This document shows, piece by piece, positions 59,118 to 64,000 of a DNA stretch of 64,000 nt (its first letter is position 1; every line of letters begins with the position of its first letter). The DNA is from Streptomyces sp. NBC_00443 (GTDB lineage Bacteria; Actinomycetota; Actinomycetes; Streptomycetales; Streptomycetaceae): assembly GCF_036014175.1 (NCBI RefSeq), contig NZ_CP107917.1:7068001-7132000 (forward strand), written 5' to 3'. The notes under the pieces are model-generated. The model ran no database searches. It saw nothing but the letters and a program-made list of their open reading frames with translations, and had not been told where the DNA came from. A program made the translations under genes and the position numbers.

Positions 59118-61250
59118 ATGGCCGACCCCTCCAGCTACCGCCCCAAGCCGGGACAGATCCCGGACTCTCCCGGGGTGTACAGGTTCCGTGACGAGCACCG
59201 CCGGGTGATCTACGTCGGAAAGGCGAAGAGCCTGCGCCAGCGCCTGGCGAACTACTTCCAGGACCTCGCGGGCCTGCATCCGCGCACCCGCTCGATGGTC
59301 ACCACGGCAGCGTCCGTGGAGTGGACGGTGGTGTCCACGGAGGTCGAGGCCCTGCAGCTGGAGTACTCCTGGATCAAGGAGTACGACCCCCGGTTCAACG
59401 TCAAGTACCGCGACGACAAGAGCTACCCGTACCTCGCGGTGACGATGAACGAGGAGTTCCCGCGCGTGCAGGTGATGCGCGGTCACAAGAAGAAGGGCGT
59501 CAGGTATTTCGGGCCCTACGCGCACGCGTGGGCGATCCGCGACACCGTCGACCTCCTCCTGCGCGTCTTCCCCGTGCGCACCTGCTCGACCGGCGTCTTC
59601 AAGAACGCCCGCCGCACCGGTCGCCCCTGCCTGCTCGGCTACATCGGCAAGTGTTCCGCCCCCTGCGTGGACCGCGTCTCCGCCGAGGAGCACCGCGAAC
59701 TGGCCGATGAGTTCTGCGACTTCATGACCGGCCGTACGAGCACGTATCTGCGCCGCCTGGAGAAGCAGATGACGGAGGCGGCCGACGAGATGGCGTACGA
59801 GCGGGCCGCCCGCCTGCGCGACGACATCGAGGCCCTGAAGAAGGCCATGGAGAAGAACGCGGTCGTGCTCGCCGACGCGACCGACGCCGACCTCATCGCG
59901 GTCGCCGAGGACGAGCTCGAAGCAGCCGTGCAGATCTTCCACGTCCGAGGCGGCCGGGTACGCGGCCAGCGCGGCTGGGTGACCGACAAGGTCGAGGAGA
60001 TCACCACCGGCGCACTCGTCGAGCACGCGCTCCAGCAGCTCTACGGCGAGGAGACCGGGGATGCCGTACCCAAGGAGGTCCTGGTCCCGGCCCTGCCCGA
60101 CCCGGTGGAGCCCGTGCAGGAGTGGCTGACCGCCCGGCGCGGCTCGGGCGTCTCCCTGCGCATCCCCCAGCGAGGCGACAAGCGCGCCCTCATGGAGACC
60201 GTGGAGCGCAACGCCCAGCAGGCGCTCGTCCTGCACAAGACCAAGCGCGCCTCCGACCTGACCACGCGCTCGCGTGCCCTGGAGGAGATCGCCGACGCCC
60301 TCGACCTGGACAGCGCCCCGCTCAGGATCGAGTGCTATGACATCTCCCACCTCCAGGGCGACGACGTCGTGGCCTCCATGGTCGTCTTCGAGGACGGGCT
60401 GCAGCGCAAGAGCGAGTACCGCCGCTTCCAGATCAAGGGCTTCGAGGGCCAGGACGACGTCCGCTCCATGCACGAGGTGATCACCCGCCGCTTCAGGCGC
60501 TACCTCGCCGAGAAGGAGAAGACGGGCGAGTGGGCCGACGGTGACACCAGCCTCGGCGACACGGCGACCGGCCCCCTCACCGACACCTCCTCCGCGCCCA
60601 TCGCCGACGGCCTCGATGCCGACATCACCGACGGCCAGGGCAACGGCCTCAAGGACGACGACGGCCGACCCAAGCGCTTCGCCTACCCGCCGCAGCTCGT
60701 CGTCGTCGACGGCGGACAGCCGCAGGTCGCGGCCGCCCAGCGGGCCCTGGACGAGCTCGGCATCGACGACATCGCCGTCTGCGGCCTCGCCAAGCGCCTG
60801 GAGGAGGTCTGGCTGCCCGGCGAGGACGACCCGGTCGTCCTGCCCCGCACCAGCGAGGGCCTCTATCTGCTCCAGCGCGTCCGGGACGAGGCGCACCGCT
60901 TCGCGATCACCTACCAGCGCACCAAGCGCGCCAAGCGTTTCCGGGCCGGCCCGCTGGACGACGTCCCCGGCCTCGGCGAGACCCGCAAGCAGGCGCTGAT
61001 CAAGCACTTCGGTTCGGTGAAGAGGCTGCGATCCGCGACAATCGACCAGATCTGCGAGGTTCCGGGCATAGGTCGCAAGACGGCCGAGGCGATCGCCATC
61101 GCCTTCGCCCAGGCGGCCCCGGCCGCACCCGCCGTGAACACGGCGACTGGAGAGATCATGGAAGACGAGGAATCCGATACGACGGCGGAGACCTCGGGGG
61201 AGCCCGTGTCCGCGGGCCCCCCGGACGAACGACGGGGGCAGGAGAGATGA
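59118..61250 (+). CDS. uvrC: excinuclease ABC subunit C
   Basis: 710-residue UvrC, the dual-incision nuclease of nucleotide excision repair. The GIY-YIG domain (about 10-95) shows SPGVYRFRD and VIYVGKAKSLRQR, the UVR domain EKQMTEAADEMAYERAARLR, the RNase H-like endonuclease domain IECYDISHLQGDD, LVVVDGGQPQVAAAQ and the DEAHRFAITYQR region, and the helix-hairpin-helix tail DVPGLGETRKQALIKHFGS and VPGIGRKTAEAI. It exceeds the roughly 600-residue E. coli protein through an Asp/Gly/Thr-rich insertion (about 475-515) and a C-terminal acidic extension. Stop overlaps the rapZ start. Confidence 0.97.
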   Translation: MADPSSYRPKPGQIPDSPGVYRFRDEHRRVIYVGKAKSLRQRLANYFQDLAGLHPRTRSMVTTAASVEWTVVSTEVEALQLEYSWIKEYDPRFNVKYRDDKSYPYLAVTMNEEFPRVQVMRGHKKKGVRYFGPYAHAWAIRDTVDLLLRVFPVRTCSTGVFKNARRTGRPCLLGYIGKCSAPCVDRVSAEEHRELADEFCDFMTGRTSTYLRRLEKQMTEAADEMAYERAARLRDDIEALKKAMEKNAVVLADATDADLIAVAEDELEAAVQIFHVRGGRVRGQRGWVTDKVEEITTGALVEHALQQLYGEETGDAVPKEVLVPALPDPVEPVQEWLTARRGSGVSLRIPQRGDKRALMETVERNAQQALVLHKTKRASDLTTRSRALEEIADALDLDSAPLRIECYDISHLQGDDVVASMVVFEDGLQRKSEYRRFQIKGFEGQDDVRSMHEVITRRFRRYLAEKEKTGEWADGDTSLGDTATGPLTDTSSAPIADGLDADITDGQGNGLKDDDGRPKRFAYPPQLVVVDGGQPQVAAAQRALDELGIDDIAVCGLAKRLEEVWLPGEDDPVVLPRTSEGLYLLQRVRDEAHRFAITYQRTKRAKRFRAGPLDDVPGLGETRKQALIKHFGSVKRLRSATIDQICEVPGIGRKTAEAIAIAFAQAAPAAPAVNTATGEIMEDEESDTTAETSGEPVSAGPPDERRGQER

Positions 61251-62263
61251 GCGAGCACGAGACACAGCCCACAGGCGAGCGAGATCAACAGGCTCAGGAC
61301 ACGCACAGGAAGGACGGCGAGGATCTCACCCAGCAGGACGCACCCCAGGAAGAGGGAGCAAAGGTGAGTACGGGCGTCGACGCAGCCGCGGTCCCCGAGG
61401 CGGCCATCCCCGAGCTGGTGATCATCTCCGGCATGTCCGGGGCCGGCCGCTCGACGGCCGCCAAGTGTCTGGAGGACCTCGGCTGGTTCGTCGTCGACAA
61501 CCTCCCGCCCGCGCTGATCCCCACCATGGTGGAGCTCGGCGCCCGCTCCCAGGGCAACGTGGCGCGGATCGCGGTGGTCGTCGACGTCCGTGGCCGTCGC
61601 TTCTTCGACAACCTCCGCGAGTCGCTCTCCGACCTCGACACCCGGAGTGTGACACGCCGGATCGTCTTCCTGGAGTCCTCGGACGACGCCCTGGTGCGCC
61701 GCTTCGAGTCGGTGCGCCGTCCGCACCCCCTCCAGGGCGACGGCCGCATCGTCGACGGCATCGCCGCCGAGCGCGAGCTGCTGCGTGAGCTGCGCGGCGA
61801 CGCAGACCTGGTGATCGACACCTCCAGCCTCAACGTCCACGAGCTGCGGGCCAAGATGGACGCCCAGTTCGCCGGCGACGAGGAGCCCGAGCTGCGGGCC
61901 ACGGTCATGTCCTTCGGCTTCAAGTACGGCCTCCCGGTCGACGCCGACCTGGTCGTGGACATGCGCTTCCTGCCCAACCCGCACTGGGTCCCGGAGCTGC
62001 GCCCCTTCACCGGCCTCAACGAGGAGGTGTCGGCGTACGTCTTCAACCAGCCCGGCGCGAAGGAGTTCATCGACCGCTATTCAGAGCTGCTCCAGCTCAT
62101 CGCGGCCGGATACCGCCGTGAGGGCAAGCGGTACGTGACCATCGCGGTCGGCTGCACCGGCGGCAAGCACCGCTCGGTCGCCACCTCCGAAAAGCTCGCC
62201 GCCCGCCTCGCCTCCCAGGGCGTGGAGACGGTGGTCGTACACCGGGACATGGGACGGGAATGA
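61247..62263 (+). CDS. rapZ: RNase adapter/nucleotide-binding protein RapZ
   Basis: 338-residue RapZ (YvcJ) protein. The P-loop GMSGAGRST (62-70) has Arg in place of the usual Lys; the Walker B-like ADLVIDTSSLNVHELR and the C-terminal domain with SFGFKYGLPVDADLVVDMRF, VFNQPGAKEFI and VGCTGGKHRSVATSEKLA are typical. RapZ binds RNA and acts in GlmS control in E. coli; the actinobacterial role is less clear. The first 50 residues are an acidic, Gln-rich extension. ATG 61247 overlaps the uvrC TGA; GTG 61364, with GGGAG upstream, is an alternative that removes the extension. Confidence 0.95.
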   Translation: MSEHETQPTGERDQQAQDTHRKDGEDLTQQDAPQEEGAKVSTGVDAAAVPEAAIPELVIISGMSGAGRSTAAKCLEDLGWFVVDNLPPALIPTMVELGARSQGNVARIAVVVDVRGRRFFDNLRESLSDLDTRSVTRRIVFLESSDDALVRRFESVRRPHPLQGDGRIVDGIAAERELLRELRGDADLVIDTSSLNVHELRAKMDAQFAGDEEPELRATVMSFGFKYGLPVDADLVVDMRFLPNPHWVPELRPFTGLNEEVSAYVFNQPGAKEFIDRYSELLQLIAAGYRREGKRYVTIAVGCTGGKHRSVATSEKLAARLASQGVETVVVHRDMGRE

Positions 62264-63327
62264 CGGGACGTACACCGCGGCTGGGCAGGCTGCGCCGGGC
62301 GGTCCCCGAGTCACGCGCCGCCCGACCCACCGAGGCCCGTGGCGCCAGGCCACGCCGCCGGGGCGCCCAGCCCAAGGTCGTCGCCCTCGGCGGCGGTATG
62401 GGCCTGTCCGCCTCGCTCGCCGCGCTGCGCCGGATCACGGGCGATCTCACCGCCGTCGTCACCGTGGCGGACGACGGCGGCTCCAGCGGGCGCCTGCGTG
62501 ACGAGCTGGGCGTGCTGCCGCCCGGCGACCTGCGCAAGGCGCTGGCAGCACTGTGCGGCGACGACGACTGGGGCCAGACCTGGTCCCGCGTCATCCAGCA
62601 CCGCTTCCACTCCAAGGGTGACCTGCACGACCACGCGGTCGGCAACCTGCTGATCGTCGCCCTGTGGGAGCAGCTCGGCGACCACGTCCAGGCCCTCGAC
62701 CTGGTCGGCAAGCTGCTCGGCGCGCACGGGCGCGTGCTGCCCATGTCCGCCGTACCGCTGGAGCTGCAGGCCCTGGTCAAGGGGCACGACCCGGACCGGC
62801 CCGAGGAGGTCGACACCGTCCGAGGCCAGGCGAACGTCGCCCTCACCCGCGGCGAGGTGCAGTCGGTGCACGTGGTGCCGCACGACCCGCCCGCCGTTCC
62901 GGAGGCCGTCGCCGCCGTCCGGGACGCGGACTGGGTGGTGCTCGGCCCCGGGTCCTGGTTCTCCTCCGTTATCCCGCACCTGCTCGTGCCGGAACTCCTG
63001 GACGCCGTCACCGAGACGAAGGCGCGCCGGGTACTCTCCCTGAACCTCGCGCCGCAGCCGGGAGAAACCGAAGGCTTCTCACCGCAGCGTCATTTGGAGG
63101 TTTTGGGACGACACGCCCCTAAACTCGCCCTGGACGTGGTGCTGGCCGACGAGGCTGCCGTGCCCGACCGCGATGTGCTCACCGAGGCGGCCAAGCGGCT
63201 CGGCGCCGCGGTCGAGCTGGCCCCGGTGGCCCGGACGGACGGGACGCCCCGGCACGACCCGGAGCTGCTAGCCGCCGCGTACGACCGTATTTTTCGGATG
63301 CATGGAAGGATCGGCCCATGGCGATGA
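62260..63327 (+). CDS. yvcK: gluconeogenesis factor YvcK/CofD-like protein
   Basis: 355-residue CofD-like Rossmann protein of the YvcK/CuvA group, which binds UDP-sugars and affects cell-wall and carbon metabolism. KVVALGGGMGLSASLAALRR is the nucleotide-binding start; VTVADDGGSSGRLRDELGVL and PPGDLRKALAAL follow, with VVLGPGSWFSSVIPHLLVPE in the second half. The 38 residues in front of the domain are basic and Pro-rich. The start overlaps the rapZ stop and the end overlaps whiA. Confidence 0.95.
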   Translation: MTGRTPRLGRLRRAVPESRAARPTEARGARPRRRGAQPKVVALGGGMGLSASLAALRRITGDLTAVVTVADDGGSSGRLRDELGVLPPGDLRKALAALCGDDDWGQTWSRVIQHRFHSKGDLHDHAVGNLLIVALWEQLGDHVQALDLVGKLLGAHGRVLPMSAVPLELQALVKGHDPDRPEEVDTVRGQANVALTRGEVQSVHVVPHDPPAVPEAVAAVRDADWVVLGPGSWFSSVIPHLLVPELLDAVTETKARRVLSLNLAPQPGETEGFSPQRHLEVLGRHAPKLALDVVLADEAAVPDRDVLTEAAKRLGAAVELAPVARTDGTPRHDPELLAAAYDRIFRMHGRIGPWR

Positions 63328-64000
63328 CGGCAGCGGTGAAGGATGAGATCTCCCGGCTCCCCGTCACCCGGACCTGCTGCAGGAAGGCGGAGGTCTCCGC
63401 CATTCTGCGGTTCGCCGGCGGCCTCCATCTGGTGAGCGGGCGCATTGTGATCGAGGCGGAGCTGGACACCGCGATGGCGGCGCGCCGGCTCAAGCGCGAC
63501 ATCCTGGAGATCTTCGGCCACAGCTCCGAGCTGATCGTGATGGCACCGGGCGGGCTGCGCCGCGGTTCGCGCTACGTCGTACGGGTGGTCGCCGGCGGTG
63601 ACCAGCTGGCCCGGCAGACCGGGCTGGTCGACGGACGGGGCCGCCCGATCCGAGGCCTGCCCCCACAGGTGGTCTCGGGTGCCACGTGTGACGCCGAGGC
63701 CGCCTGGCGCGGTGCGTTCCTGGCGCACGGCTCGCTCACTGAGCCCGGCCGCTCCTCCTCCCTGGAAGTGACCTGCCCGGGCCCCGAGGCCGCGCTCGCC
63801 CTGGTCGGCGCGGCCCGCCGGCTGTCGATCGCAGCGAAGGCCCGCGAGGTGCGCGGCGTGGACCGCGTGGTCGTCCGGGACGGCGACGCGATCGGCGCCC
63901 TGCTGACCCGCCTAGGTGCGCACGAGTCCGTGCTGGCCTGGGAGGAGCGTCGGATGCGCCGCGAGGTCCGCGCCACGGCGAACCGCCTCGCCAACTTCGA
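63318..64000 (+). CDS. whiA: sporulation transcription factor WhiA (partial)
   Basis: First 227 codons of WhiA, the activator of Streptomyces sporulation-specific cell division genes such as ftsZ and parABS with WhiB. TAAVKDEISRLPVTRTCCRK is the family start, followed by SAILRFAGGLHLVSGRIVIE and the LAGLIDADG-homing-endonuclease-like domain to the window edge; the C-terminal helix-turn-helix is outside. ATG 63318 (AAGGA seven bases upstream) is used; ATG 63324 also overlaps the yvcK stop as ATGA. Confidence 0.95.
   Translation, partial: MAMTAAVKDEISRLPVTRTCCRKAEVSAILRFAGGLHLVSGRIVIEAELDTAMAARRLKRDILEIFGHSSELIVMAPGGLRRGSRYVVRVVAGGDQLARQTGLVDGRGRPIRGLPPQVVSGATCDAEAAWRGAFLAHGSLTEPGRSSSLEVTCPGPEAALALVGAARRLSIAAKAREVRGVDRVVVRDGDAIGALLTRLGAHESVLAWEERRMRREVRATANRLANF

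Noticed and set aside
59091..61265. A 724-codon minus-strand open frame
   Set aside because: Antisense to uvrC over its whole length with no recognisable motif.

Overview
The window is chromosomal DNA from a Streptomyces or very close relative. The evidence is a very GC-rich sequence with G/C-ending codons, a whiA gene (sporulation regulator), a WhiJ-type/DUF397 regulatory cluster, a predicted mycothiol-dependent isomerase family protein, an F420-type PPOX protein, frequent GTG starts, and a family of intergenic repeat that I recognise from Streptomyces chromosomes. The gene order uvrB ... aroQ ... uvrA ... uvrC-rapZ-yvcK-whiA is the core arrangement I associate with Streptomyces coelicolor (from memory, not searched). 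I see no tRNA, rRNA, CRISPR array, transposase, integrase or biosynthetic gene cluster.

Layout. 1-8.7 kb: GNAT/RidA pair, a large secreted subtilisin-type protease, a DHFR/RibD-like reductase, a FUSC membrane protein, a methyltransferase and an EEP-family hydrolase. 8.8-14.6 kb: amidohydrolase, cytochrome P450, DUF899 protein, a small Streptomyces protein, and an ABC exporter half-transporter. 14.8-18.3 kb: a dispersed repeat, then a WhiJ-like regulatory cluster (unknown protein, RsbW-like ATPase, Xre/DUF5753 regulator, DUF397 protein, DUF574 methyltransferase) whose intergenic DNA is unusually rich in inverted and direct repeats. 18.3-31.8 kb: a MocR/PdxR-type regulator divergent from an AhpD-like protein, an orphan GltD, DUF1772 and DUF2293 proteins, a degenerate uridine-kinase-like protein, PPOX, CBS, CorA, a methyltransferase ending in a minisatellite, psuG-psuK, a VOC protein, and a formaldehyde dehydrogenase broken by a one-base frameshift. 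32-36.4 kb: MFS transporter, ogt-type alkyltransferase, glycerophosphodiesterase, MHYT membrane protein.

36.4-44.3 kb is a stress/repair and metal block: uvrB, terD, a large TerD fusion protein, a yybP-ykoY (Mn2+) riboswitch with a visible anti-Shine-Dalgarno switch, terC, a small unknown protein and a ChaA-type cation antiporter. 44.3-52 kb: MHS-family MFS, S66 peptidase, aroQ, an amino-acid ABC transporter operon (SBP-permease-ATPase, all overlapping), a metallo-hydrolase and a maleylpyruvate-isomerase-like protein. 52-59 kb: uvrA with a histone-like Lys/Ala tail, then a PfkB kinase with its LacI regulator (frameshifted) and a clear LacI-type operator, and an Xre-like regulator. 59.1-64 kb: uvrC-rapZ-yvcK-whiA, overlapping end to start, whiA running off the window.

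Two themes recur. Ten genes have a TANNNT box 6-7 bases before the start codon, implying leaderless mRNAs. Five short tandem-repeat arrays (units of 11, 14, 22, 26 and 31 bases, none a multiple of three) sit in gene-end or promoter regions. Start codons were chosen from Shine-Dalgarno position, leaderless -10 boxes and family N-termini, and the chosen evidence is stated per gene.
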